Source: Bacteroidaceae bacterium (lineage in GTDB: Bacteria; Bacteroidota; Bacteroidia; Bacteroidales; Bacteroidaceae). Taken from it: a stretch of 64,000 bases of DNA. The position numbers and the translations under genes were made by a program. The notes below the pieces were generated by a model. The model saw nothing but the letters and a program-made list of their open reading frames with translations. It was not told the origin of the DNA and did not search any database. Below, one piece after another: positions 9,507 through 17,423 of this stretch. The DNA is taken from NCBI GenBank assembly GCA_017617315.1, contig JAFZWM010000053.1:55426-119425 (forward strand), given 5' to 3'. The first letter of the stretch is position 1. The number at the start of each line of letters is the position of its first letter.

Positions 9507-10328
9507 ATGTCTGGATATTTGGTTTCAGATACAAGAAAGGTTACAACTCTCCGCTTGAAGGAGATGAAAGAGAAAGGCGAGAAGATTGCAATGCTTACAT
9601 CTTACGACTACTCAATGGCTAAGTTGGTAGATGCGGCAGGTGTTGATTGCATTTTGATTGGCGATTCGGCTTCGAACGTAATGGCCGGAAACACTACTAC
9701 AGTTCCGATGACTATCGACCAGATGATTTATCATTCGCGCTCGGTTGCGCGCGGCGTTAAGCGTGCACTTGTTTTGTGCGACATGCCGTTCGGAACATAT
9801 CAGGTTAACGCTACCGAGGCGGTGAAGAACGCTATACGCATTATGCAGGAGAGCGGATGCGATGCGCTGAAGCTCGAAGGCGGCGTTGAGATTATCGATG
9901 CCGTAAAGAAGATTATCGGTGCAGGAATTCCAATCTGCGGACATCTTGGACTTACTCCGCAGAGCATCAATAAGTTCGGAACATACAGCGTGCGTGCCAA
10001 GGACGAGGCCGAGGCTCAGAAGCTTATCTCTGATGCAAAGCTTCTCGAAGAGGCTGGATGCTTTGCCGTTGTGCTCGAAAAGATTCCGGCTAAGCTTGCA
10101 AAGCTGGTTTCAGAATCACTCTCAATCCCTACAATCGGAATCGGCGCAGGCAATGTGTGCGACGGCCAGGTGCTGGTTGTAAACGATATGCTGGGCATGG
10201 ACAAGGGTTTCTCTCCTAAGTTCCTGCGCAGATATGCCGATCTCAGCACCGTTATTACCGATGCCGTCGGAGCTTATGTTACCGACGTAAAGAATGTTGA
10301 TTTCCCTAACGAAAACGAACAATACTAA
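9507..10328 (+). CDS. panB: 3-methyl-2-oxobutanoate hydroxymethyltransferase
   Basis: 273 residues, the usual PanB length. The enzyme makes ketopantoate from alpha-ketoisovalerate and methylenetetrahydrofolate, the first committed step toward pantothenate and Co[20 protein letters not shown] with the metal/substrate residues, and GHLGLTPQS are conserved PanB segments. A full AAGGAGG ribosome-binding site at 9491-9497 is unusual for Bacteroidetes, where Shine-Dalgarno sites are generally weak. It sits between HAD and YhcH genes with about 29 bases on each side; panC and panD are not in this window. Confidence 0.95.
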   Translation: MSGYLVSDTRKVTTLRLKEMKEKGEKIAMLTSYDYSMAKLVDAAGVDCILIGDSASNVMAGNTTTVPMTIDQMIYHSRSVARGVKRALVLCDMPFGTYQVNATEAVKNAIRIMQESGCDALKLEGGVEIIDAVKKIIGAGIPICGHLGLTPQSINKFGTYSVRAKDEAEAQKLISDAKLLEEAGCFAVVLEKIPAKLAKLVSESLSIPTIGIGAGNVCDGQVLVVNDMLGMDKGFSPKFLRRYADLSTVITDAVGAYVTDVKNVDFPNENEQY

Positions 10329-10357
10329 TTTCACTTCAATATAATTAAAAACCGAAT

Positions 10358-11014
10358 ATGAATAAACTTATACTAAAAGGCGTGGCTGTGCTGATGCTTG
10401 CCTTTGCATGCAGCGGCTCGGCTCTTGCCGGTGGTGATGATGCTTTTCCGCACAAAAAGGTAACCAAGAATGCAAAATTCTTTGCCAAGGATGCCAAGTG
10501 GAAAAACAATTTCGGGGCACTTCCCGATAAGAGCGTTGACATTCAGGAGTTCTACGAGCAGTATCAGATGGATCCTGAGCAGTTTGAGAAGGCTTTCGAG
10601 TGGCTTGCAACCCACAACCTCTACACAATTGAGGCCGGAAAGTACAAAATCGAGGGAACGGACCTCACCGTTTCGGTTGAGGACAGCGAGAACAAGCCTT
10701 TGAGCGAGCGCCGCTCGGAGAGTCACTACAAGCACATCGATTTCCAGTATGTCGTAAAGGGCACGGAAGGATTCCGTCTGCTTAACCATGTTACAAGTCA
10801 GCCAAACTGCAAGTACGATGCCAAGAAGGATGTTATCCACTACGATTTCGAATCGTCAGACCTCAAGGTTATAGAGAGTAAGCCTTTCCGCTTTATGCTC
10901 TTCATGCCAAACGACTGGCACATTGCCAAGGTGATGACCGACAAGGAAGACCAGAACATACGCGTAATCGTAATAAAACTGAAGTATCACGAAGTTTCGA
11001 ACAGCGAAAATTAA
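10358..11014 (+). CDS. YhcH/YjgK/YiaL (DUF386) protein with signal peptide
   Basis: 218 residues. A hydrophobic signal (residues 5-25) ends at SALA before GGDD, so the protein should be exported. Residues from about 70 match the YhcH/EbgC beta-barrel fold, including ESHYKHIDFQYVVKG and the late FMLFMPNDWHIAK, which holds a conserved histidine. Characterised relatives are about 150-residue cytosolic proteins linked to sialic acid or other sugar metabolism; the signal and extra 50-60 residue N-terminal segment here are atypical. The gene lies 13 bases before the SPOR lipoprotein gene and is probably co-transcribed with panB. Confidence 0.8.
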   Translation: MNKLILKGVAVLMLAFACSGSALAGGDDAFPHKKVTKNAKFFAKDAKWKNNFGALPDKSVDIQEFYEQYQMDPEQFEKAFEWLATHNLYTIEAGKYKIEGTDLTVSVEDSENKPLSERRSESHYKHIDFQYVVKGTEGFRLLNHVTSQPNCKYDAKKDVIHYDFESSDLKVIESKPFRFMLFMPNDWHIAKVMTDKEDQNIRVIVIKLKYHEVSNSEN

Positions 11015-11027
11015 AATAAATATTGCC

Positions 11028-11459
11028 ATGAAATACCTGAATATTATTCTCGTTGCCACTCTTATGGTGGCGTGCAAGTCGAGCGAGCAGGCATACCGCA
11101 ACTCGTATCAGAAGATGGTTGGAGCCGAGGGCGCATCTGCCGCAAAGACCGAAACGGTGGTGGTTGCAAATGCCGATGCCGACGGAGTTAGGGCTGAGCG
11201 TGTGAAACTTGTTGAGGGCGAAGGCCTGAAGGCGTACAGCATTGTGTGCGGAAGTTTCTCGCTAAAAGCCAACGCCGAGTATCTGATAGACGACCTTCGC
11301 AGCAAGGGATATTCGCCGCTGCTGGTTCAGACGCTCGACAATCAGAAGATGTTCAGGGTTGTGGCGCAGACGTTCGACAACAGGGCAAAGGCTCTCGAGG
11401 CTCGCCTTCAGTTGCAGAGAAAATATAAGGATGCGTGGATTCTGAACAAGCGTCCTTGA
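11028..11459 (+). CDS. SPOR-domain lipoprotein
   Basis: 143 residues. The signal ends in the lipobox LMVAC, giving a lipidated Cys16-17 position. The C-terminal 75 residues form a SPOR domain (YSIVCGSFSLKANAEYL, then RSKGY, FRVVAQTFDNRAKAL), a fold that binds denuded peptidoglycan at division sites. It ends AWILNKRP, almost the same as the ending AWILINK of the SPOR lipoprotein at 37.3-38.1 kb, so the two are paralogues with different linkers. Likely last gene of the 8.8-11.5 kb operon; a strong hairpin follows. Confidence 0.85.
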   Translation: MKYLNIILVATLMVACKSSEQAYRNSYQKMVGAEGASAAKTETVVVANADADGVRAERVKLVEGEGLKAYSIVCGSFSLKANAEYLIDDLRSKGYSPLLVQTLDNQKMFRVVAQTFDNRAKALEARLQLQRKYKDAWILNKRP

Positions 11460-11463
11460 CTTC

Positions 11464-11533
11464 CTGCCGCGGATTTGGCAGAAAAAACATTCGGGAAGTT
11501 GCATGCCGGAAAATCGGCAGCTGCTTCCCGAAT
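11464..11533. terminator. Two stacked hairpins between convergent genes
   Basis: CTGCC/GGCAG at 11464-11481 has an A6 tract on its right side, giving U6 for the minus strand. ATTCGGGAAG at 11489-11498 pairs with CTTCCCGAAT ending at 11533, with GCCG/CGGC inside. Together they separate the SPOR gene from the WG-repeat gene. Confidence 0.65.
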
Positions 11534-11605
11534 GAGTTTATAGGGTTAATGTTCTGCTGCAATGAAAATAGATTATCTCTATTTAAAGTTGAGGTTCAGG
11601 GCACG

Positions 11606-12694
11606 TTAAAATGGACATTCTACCTCCACTATTGGAATACTTAGTTTTACAACATTGTCGAATTCTGGTGCCTTTATGAATTTGCCTGTTTTGTCAAGGA
11701 TGCCCCATTTACCTTTTGTTTTGGCAAGGATTACATTTTTATAGATTTCTATACCATCGTATTGTGGTTCGATAATTGTCTTGCCTGTTTTATCAATACA
11801 ACCGCCTCTACTGTAATAGTACCCAAAACTACTGGTATGAAAAGAAACACAAGCCAAACCGTTATCTTCAAAATCACTGGCATAATCAAACTGTGGTTCT
11901 ATGACAATTTTACCAGTCTTGTCGATATAGCCGTATTTATCTTCTATCTTGACTACAGCCAAACCGTTAGAAAAACAACTTGCATCTTTAAATTGAGGCT
12001 TTATGACTATTTTACCTGTTTTGTTAATATAGCCGTATTTGTCTTTTATCTTGACAGCAGCCAAACCGTTATAAAAACACATTGCATCTTTGAATTGTGG
12101 TTCTATGACAATTTTACCAGTCTTGTCGATGTAGCCATATTTGTCATTTATCTTTACAGCTGCAAGATTGTTTGATGCAAATTTAAAAGCATAGTCAAAT
12201 TGAGGCTCTATGACAATTTTACCAGTCTTGTCAATATAGCCGTACTTGTCTTTTATCTTGACAGCAGCCAAACCGTTGGCAAAACAACCTGCATGTTTGA
12301 ATTGCGGGTTTATGACTATTTTGCCTGCTTTGTCAATATAGCCATACTTGTCATCTTTTATAATGACAGCCAGGCCGTTGTCTGCAAAGTCTGTATCATA
12401 TTCAAATTTCAATGTTTGTGGAATTTCTTTTCCTGTTTTGTCAATCCAACTATCATGACAGTAAGATCTTCCGTTATTATTAGTTAAGATTATGACATGT
12501 GCTAATCCGTTTTTAGCGAATTTCTCGGCATAATAGTACTTTGGTTGTATTATCCACTTGCCAGTTTGGTCAATGAATCCGCATTTATCATTGACCGCTG
12601 CGGGGATAAGAATTTGTTCTGTCTTGCTGCTCTTTTGAGCATGTAGACTGATTGCTGAAATCAGCAAACCTGCAATTAATAGTCTTACTTTCAT
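11606..12694 (-). CDS. WG-repeat (KWG) protein, exported
   Basis: 362 residues with a signal peptide (MKVRLLIAGLLISAISLHA). The rest consists of about nine repeats built on YGYIDKTGKIVIEPQF followed by a FxNGLAAVK segment, the WG-repeat family of beta-structured, probably propeller-like or solenoid repeats. The five central units are nearly identical at DNA level with a period of 102 bp (one of 105), showing recent tandem amplification. WG-repeat proteins have no single known function. A CAAAGATA at 12784-12791 is a plausible minus-strand -7 box. No linked genes suggest a role. Confidence 0.8.
   Translation of the reverse strand: MKVRLLIAGLLISAISLHAQKSSKTEQILIPAAVNDKCGFIDQTGKWIIQPKYYYAEKFAKNGLAHVIILTNNNGRSYCHDSWIDKTGKEIPQTLKFEYDTDFADNGLAVIIKDDKYGYIDKAGKIVINPQFKHAGCFANGLAAVKIKDKYGYIDKTGKIVIEPQFDYAFKFASNNLAAVKINDKYGYIDKTGKIVIEPQFKDAMCFYNGLAAVKIKDKYGYINKTGKIVIKPQFKDASCFSNGLAVVKIEDKYGYIDKTGKIVIEPQFDYASDFEDNGLACVSFHTSSFGYYYSRGGCIDKTGKTIIEPQYDGIEIYKNVILAKTKGKWGILDKTGKFIKAPEFDNVVKLSIPIVEVECPF
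11870..12380 (-). repeat. Tandem 102-bp coding repeats in WG gene
   Basis: The segment beginning TTGT(C/T)AATATAGCC recurs at about 11919, 12021, 12123, 12228 and 12330. The period is 102 bp with one 105-bp unit, so copies differ by whole codons and keep the reading frame. Confidence 0.8.
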
Positions 12695-12879
12695 TATTTT
12701 AGTTAAGATAATATTTTAGTATGATATCGGTCGAAAGTTTTTGCACTATAATATAGTTAAGGTTCAAACTCGTATATCGATTGCAAAGATACAATTCTTT
12801 TTGTGTTTTATATTGTTCGATTTGTCTTTTTTTTGAAATCTTTTCTCGTTTTTGTCAGATTATACGATGTACTGCGTCT

Positions 12880-13665
12880 TCATTCCTTTAATTCTGAAGT
12901 CTTGGCTTTGTAGAACAAATTCGGTCCATCCCATTTCTTGCACATAAAATAGAAATCGTGATTTTTGCTGAAGAAATAGCTGCCATAAACGCAATAAGCG
13001 TATGTTGAGACAATCTCGGCACATAGCGTTGCGCCTGATGTTGACAGGCGATAGAAGCGAAACCACACAAATTCGTCGGAGTCGAATTCTTCGGAAGCCG
13101 CGCAAAGTGTGCCGTCAAAATTGTAGGAATTAAACATGTCTTGGCTTATGCGCTGAGCCTTTGAGTTGTAAAGGTAGCTTCGGCTTTCCATCGGCATTGG
13201 AATGTGCAGAATGTAGAGTGAGTCGCCTTCGTCGGTTATTATTCTGTGGGCTGTGTTTATTTTTAAATCATCGCAACCTACGGTGAAGAATATTCCGTTT
13301 TGTTTATGGACATCGTAAATTTTCCGAAGCGAGTCCTCCTTGTAAAACTCTCTTGCCAACCGATTCACGAATGCGGTGTTCTGTAGCAGTTCGGGCTGTT
13401 TGAGAGGATGACGGGCGGCTTCTTCGTATTCTTCTTTTGTTATTCTTTCGATTTCTACTCCGGTGACTTTCCTCATCAGTTTGTTGGAAGATGTGGTGGA
13501 TGCGTTGCCGATTGTGTCTGTTGTTACGTTGATTGATTCGGCATCGTATATTGTTTCAGACTTTTCTGTATTGCTATGCGCCTGAGGTGCTATGCGTTTG
13601 CTTCTTGAACACGAAGTTGCTTGCAATAGCATTGCGATTGTTAAGATGTAAAAGAGTGCTTTCAT
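12880..13665 (-). CDS. Hypothetical lipoprotein
   Basis: 261 residues, not recognised. The N-terminus is a lipoprotein signal with lipobox QATSC (Cys20) followed by basic SRSKR rather than the acidic surface-export tag. The middle (about 85-140) is charged and helical, with ITKEEYEEAARHP; the C-terminal half is mixed beta. A TATCTTTG promoter box lies about 100 bases upstream inside a palindrome. It is followed by about 185 bases of AT-rich sequence before the WG-repeat gene and shows no linked function. Confidence 0.6.
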   Translation of the reverse strand: MKALFYILTIAMLLQATSCSRSKRIAPQAHSNTEKSETIYDAESINVTTDTIGNASTTSSNKLMRKVTGVEIERITKEEYEEAARHPLKQPELLQNTAFVNRLAREFYKEDSLRKIYDVHKQNGIFFTVGCDDLKINTAHRIITDEGDSLYILHIPMPMESRSYLYNSKAQRISQDMFNSYNFDGTLCAASEEFDSDEFVWFRFYRLSTSGATLCAEIVSTYAYCVYGSYFFSKNHDFYFMCKKWDGPNLFYKAKTSELKE

Positions 13666-13764
13666 TTTTTTTTGTCAGAATGTTTGTGTTGATAGGCATG
13701 CATATTTTGTATGAGTTGTAAAGGTTTGTTCGATGACGGTAAGGTTCATCGCTTACAAAACACA

Positions 13765-13807
13765 AACAAAGATACAACAATTCTTTGTGATTGGTTGTAT
13801 CTTTGTT
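13765..13807. other. 14-bp perfect palindrome carrying promoter boxes on both strands
   Basis: AACAAAGATACAAC (13765-13778) is repeated inverted at 13794-13807 across a 15-base loop. Each arm contains TATCTTTG read outward on its strand. It lies after the chromate-transport genes and before the lipoprotein gene on the minus strand, so it can act as a terminator for the first and supply the -7 box of the second. Confidence 0.6.
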
Positions 13808-13834
13808 GTTAAAAAGCAGTTTTGATGTTCTTTT

Positions 13835-14410
13835 TTAGTAATAGCAGATGATTCCGGCAAGTGCGCCAGCTGCCAGAACAAGCAGAATGTTAGTCTTGAA
13901 GAAGCGTGTGGCAACGAAGGCAACGGCAAACAGTGCAACGCTCACCACAAACTGGTAGAGGTCGGTCTTTGGGTTGCCAAAGTTCTCCTCCGTCATCAGC
14001 ACGAGGGCGGCCGCAGCAATCAGTCCGACGATGGCAGGGCGCAGTCCGCCGAAAATCGACTTCACAACGTAGCTTTCCTTGTTTCTAATAAGGTAATGGC
14101 TAATCATCAGCATCAGCGTGAACGGAAGCCACACAACCGCCAGCGACGCTAGCACCGAGCCAACGATGCACCATTCGTAAGAATATCCGGCATTCTGCAC
14201 GGCGGTGAATCCGGCGTATGTGGCGGCGTTTATTCCGATAGGGCCGGGAGTCATCTGGCTAACGGCAATCATGTCGGTAAACTCCTGCGGAGTCATCCAA
14301 TGCTCTTTTGTTACCACTTCGTTCTGAATGAGCGAAATCATGGCATATCCGCCTCCGAAGTTGAATATGCCTATCTTGCTGAATATGAGAAACAGTTTCA
14401 GAAAAATCAT
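13835..14410 (-). CDS. Chromate-transporter family half protein (second)
   Basis: 191 residues, one CHR domain with about six hydrophobic segments. The signature FGGGYAMISLIQNEVV and the downstream AVSQMTPGPIGINAATYAGF are the conserved family motifs. Full ChrA proteins contain two such domains in one chain; here the two are separate genes whose ends overlap by four bases, so the products presumably form a heterodimer. Members move chromate or related oxyanions, although physiological substrates in gut bacteria are uncertain. Confidence 0.85.
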   Translation of the reverse strand: MIFLKLFLIFSKIGIFNFGGGYAMISLIQNEVVTKEHWMTPQEFTDMIAVSQMTPGPIGINAATYAGFTAVQNAGYSYEWCIVGSVLASLAVVWLPFTLMLMISHYLIRNKESYVVKSIFGGLRPAIVGLIAAAALVLMTEENFGNPKTDLYQFVVSVALFAVAFVATRFFKTNILLVLAAGALAGIICYY

Positions 14411-14955
14411 TTTACTTCTTTTTTATGTTTGTAAATTCCGTAGATATATCCGCCCAGGGCGGCAATTATTATGATGTAGATTGGCGATACGCCCAGAATC
14501 CATATCAGCAGAGCCGACAGAACAGGAATCCATGCGTTGTGCCACGAGATTTTAGCCGTCTGCATCATCTTGAACACCGGCGATGCGATAAGGGCAACGA
14601 CAACCGGGCGCAGTCCCATAAAGATGCACTGCACAATGTGGTTGTCCTTGAAGTGCTGAAAGAAGAATACGATTAGCAGAATGCACACTATCGACGGCAG
14701 AAGGCTGCCCAGAAGTGCGATTATTCCGCCCTTCAGTCCTGTCAGCTTGTAGCCTATGTGGCTTGCCATGTTGGCTGCAAATATTCCCGGGGTTGCCTGC
14801 GAAACTGCCATTATATCCATAAACTCGCCCCTTTCCAACCATTTGTATTTTTCTACAATCTCCCTTTCCATCATCGGAATCATGGCGTAGCCTCCGCCAA
14901 TGGTTGTAGTTCCAATCTTAAGGAAAGTAAAAAATAATGTTGTGTTTACTCCCAT
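14407..14955 (-). CDS. Chromate-transporter family half protein (first)
   Basis: 182 residues, the first of a translationally coupled pair (ATGA-type overlap at 14407-14410). It carries IGGGYAMIPMMEREIV and AVSQATPGIFAANMASH, the same motifs as its partner with a different spacing, which fits inverted-topology half transporters. It ends with a basic KHKKEVK tail. A CAAAAATA at 14994-15001 is a possible minus-strand -7 box. Transport direction and substrate cannot be read from sequence. Confidence 0.85.
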   Translation of the reverse strand: MGVNTTLFFTFLKIGTTTIGGGYAMIPMMEREIVEKYKWLERGEFMDIMAVSQATPGIFAANMASHIGYKLTGLKGGIIALLGSLLPSIVCILLIVFFFQHFKDNHIVQCIFMGLRPVVVALIASPVFKMMQTAKISWHNAWIPVLSALLIWILGVSPIYIIIIAALGGYIYGIYKHKKEVK

Positions 14956-15257
14956 TTTCTATACCTTATAGTAATGCGTAATGTAATGCTTTGCAAAAAT
15001 ACAACTTTTTTGCTTATTGCACGATTCGTTTGTATCGCTGTTTCTGAAGGGATGGAAACAATTTGAAACTTGCAGTTTTGGCTCTTTTATGTGCATTCTG
15101 AAAGGTTGGAAAATTTAATACTTGAAAAATGTAATTAAATTTATTGTTTTAATAATAAAATGTAAGTGTAAATGTAAAATATCTATCAAATAATAATACT
15201 GTATAAATTTTGACAAATATAATCTTAAAAATATGTTTTATCTATCTAAATGTTATG

Positions 15258-15265
15258 TATCTTTG
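15258..15265 (+). promoter_or_regulatory. Promoter -7 box for PII/amtB; notes on gap 14956-15326
   Basis: TATCTTTG lies 62 bases before the PII start, with a TTTT-rich stretch about 20 bp upstream in place of a clear -33 box. The rest of the 370-base gap is very AT-rich (15100-15250) with no gene and no obvious nitrogen-regulator palindrome. Confidence 0.6.
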
Positions 15266-15326
15266 CAAAAGAAAAATCAAAAAGATATTCTTTTGGAGAA
15301 AAACAAACCATAATGTAATTCAAAGT

Positions 15327-15683
15327 ATGAGAAAAATTGAAGCAATTATCAGGAAGACAAAGTTCGAAGACGTGAAAGAGGCTTTGTTGTCTGCCGACAT
15401 CGAATGGTTTTCTTACTACGATGTTCGAGGCGAGGGTAAGATGCGTCAGGCGCGCATCTATCGCGGAGTTTGTTACGATACAAGCTGCATCGAGCGAGTT
15501 CTGGTTAGCGTGGTGGTGCGCGACAAGAATGTGGAGAAGACAATCAAGGCAATCGAGGATGCCGCAATGACAGGCGAGATTGGCGACGGCAGAATCTTCG
15601 TAATCCCAATCGAGGATGCCATCAGAATAAGAACAGGCGAACGAGGCGATATTGCTCTTTATAATGCCGAGCAGGAGAAATAA
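15327..15683 (+). CDS. glnK: PII nitrogen regulatory protein
   Basis: 118 residues from ATG at 15327; longer in-frame starts add 39 residues of low-complexity sequence before the conserved MRKIEAIIRK. The protein is a trimeric sensor of 2-oxoglutarate and adenylate state. The T-loop retains tyrosines in IYRGVCYD at the equivalents of positions 46 and 51, and the C-terminal signature GDGRIFVIPIEDAIRIRTGE is complete. The ammonium transporter gene follows 87 bases downstream, the usual glnK-amtB pairing, so it probably gates the channel. Confidence 0.93.
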   Translation: MRKIEAIIRKTKFEDVKEALLSADIEWFSYYDVRGEGKMRQARIYRGVCYDTSCIERVLVSVVVRDKNVEKTIKAIEDAAMTGEIGDGRIFVIPIEDAIRIRTGERGDIALYNAEQEK

Positions 15684-15770
15684 TAATAGTTCCTGCCCAA
15701 TTCCCGAAAAGGGCTGATGCCCGCAAAATATTTACATACAACACATACACAAAATAAAAACACTGACATT

Positions 15771-17141
15771 ATGAAAATATTTATGAAATATAGAAAAATG
15801 CTTGCCGTGGTTGCGGCGATAGCATCTTGCACAATGGCTCACGCCGACGAAGTAGCCGCATCTGCAACTCTTGCCGAGGATAACAGCGTTTCTATCAACA
15901 CCGTGTGGATGCTGGTTGCGGCAATGCTCGTATTCTTCATGCAGCCGGGATTTGCCTTGTGCGAGGCTGGATTTACACGTTCAAAGAATACGGCTAACAT
16001 CCTGATGAAGAACTTCTGCGATTTTATAATAGGTACAATAGTTTTCTGGTTTGTGGGTTTTGGATTGATGCACGGAAGCGGTGATTTTGTAGGAATGCCA
16101 AACTTCGGCAGCCTCGATTTCTGGAAATCTGACGACGGACTGCCTGTTGAGGGATTCCTGATTTTCCAGACCGTTTTCTGTGCCACTGCAGCCACCATCG
16201 TTTCGGGCTGTATGGCTGAGAGAACAAAGTTCTCGATGTATCTCGTATATTCGTTCTTTATTTCGCTTATAATATATCCGGTCGAAGGGCACTGGACTTG
16301 GGGCGGCGGATGGCTCTGCAATGATGCTGCCGACGGTTTCATGATGAGTACCTTCGGAGCAGCGTTCCACGACTTTGCAGGCTCAACAATCGTTCATTAT
16401 GTTGGCGGACTCTTGGGACTTGTTGGTGCAGCCTTCCTTGGCGCACGACGCGGAAAGTACACTGCCGATGGCAGAAGCCGTGCCATTCCGGGACATAACC
16501 TTACATACGCAGCACTTGGCGTTTGGATTCTGTGGTTCGGCTGGTTCGGATTCAACCCTGGCTCACAGCTTGCAGCAACAGGCGAGGTTAACCGCTTCGA
16601 GATTTCGCTCGTATTCGTAAACACAAACCTTGCAGCAGCAATGGGCGGACTTGCAACAATCGCTCTTAGCTGGATTAAGTACGGAAAGCCATCGCTTTCA
16701 CTTGCCTGCAACGGCATCTTGGCCGGCTTGGTCGGCATCACGGCAGGTTGCGACTGCGTAAACGAGTGGGGAGCAGCAGTTATCGGTCTTGTAAGCGGTG
16801 TTGCAATGGTTCTTGCAGTCGAGTTCATCGATACAAAGCTGAAGATTGACGACCCAGTTGGTGCGGTATCAGTACACGGCGTTTCAGGTTTCCTCGGAAC
16901 ATTGTGCGTCGGACTCTTCTCAACAGGAGCCAACGGAGTTGCACCCGGCTTGTTCTACGGTGGCGGAGCATCGCTACTTGGCGCAGAGCTTTGCGGGCTT
17001 GTTGCAGTTGGAGCATGGACAGTTTTGACAGGCGTAATATTGTTCTACAGTATAAAGAAGATTCATGGTTTGAGAGTAGATAAGAGGATTGAAGATGAGG
17101 GACTTGATATTTATGAACATGGCGAAGAGGCCTATAACTAA
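15771..17141 (+). CDS. amtB: Ammonium transporter
   Basis: 456 residues from ATG at 15771; the start 54 bases upstream adds a non-hydrophobic leader. A cleavable signal (to AHA) precedes eleven membrane spans. Motifs include FMQPGFALCEAGFTRSKN, the GGWLCND region, FHDFAGSTIVHYVGG containing one of the pore histidines, and a late VSVHGVSGFLG with the second. Twin histidines and the Phe gate region therefore appear intact. It conducts ammonia/ammonium across the inner membrane under PII control. It ends before a GC-rich terminator. Confidence 0.95.
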   Translation: MKIFMKYRKMLAVVAAIASCTMAHADEVAASATLAEDNSVSINTVWMLVAAMLVFFMQPGFALCEAGFTRSKNTANILMKNFCDFIIGTIVFWFVGFGLMHGSGDFVGMPNFGSLDFWKSDDGLPVEGFLIFQTVFCATAATIVSGCMAERTKFSMYLVYSFFISLIIYPVEGHWTWGGGWLCNDAADGFMMSTFGAAFHDFAGSTIVHYVGGLLGLVGAAFLGARRGKYTADGRSRAIPGHNLTYAALGVWILWFGWFGFNPGSQLAATGEVNRFEISLVFVNTNLAAAMGGLATIALSWIKYGKPSLSLACNGILAGLVGITAGCDCVNEWGAAVIGLVSGVAMVLAVEFIDTKLKIDDPVGAVSVHGVSGFLGTLCVGLFSTGANGVAPGLFYGGGASLLGAELCGLVAVGAWTVLTGVILFYSIKKIHGLRVDKRIEDEGLDIYEHGEEAYN

Positions 17142-17212
17142 GTGAAAAGTGAAAGGAGAGGTATAACAAATAAAAGTGAATAGTGTATTGTAGCTATGAA
17201 GAAGACATGGAA

Positions 17213-17247
17213 TAGGGCAGGGCGTTTAGCCTTGCCCTGTTTTTTTT
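17213..17247 (+). terminator. amtB terminator
   Basis: AGGGCAGGGC and GCCTTGCCCT pair with one bulge around GTTTA, followed by eight T. Confidence 0.85.
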
Positions 17248-17335
17248 GTTTCCCGATTGTGCTGGTACACGGCAAAAATACCGCTGGAAATATTCCGCTC
17301 AAATACTGCGAGTTGTAAAATAACTACCCCGAAAA

Positions 17336-17367
17336 GTTGTTTTATAACATATTTTTGACTAACTTTG
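17336..17367 (+). promoter_or_regulatory. Promoter of pflB
   Basis: GTTG at 17336-17339 and TAACTTTG at 17360-17367 are separated by 20 bp, one mismatch from consensus in the -33 box. The pflB start is 57 bases further on. Confidence 0.65.
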
Positions 17368-17423
17368 CCCTGCTTTTCAGAAAGGAGAAAAGTTCCAAAG
17401 TTTAATGCCAAAAGTTTATTTTT

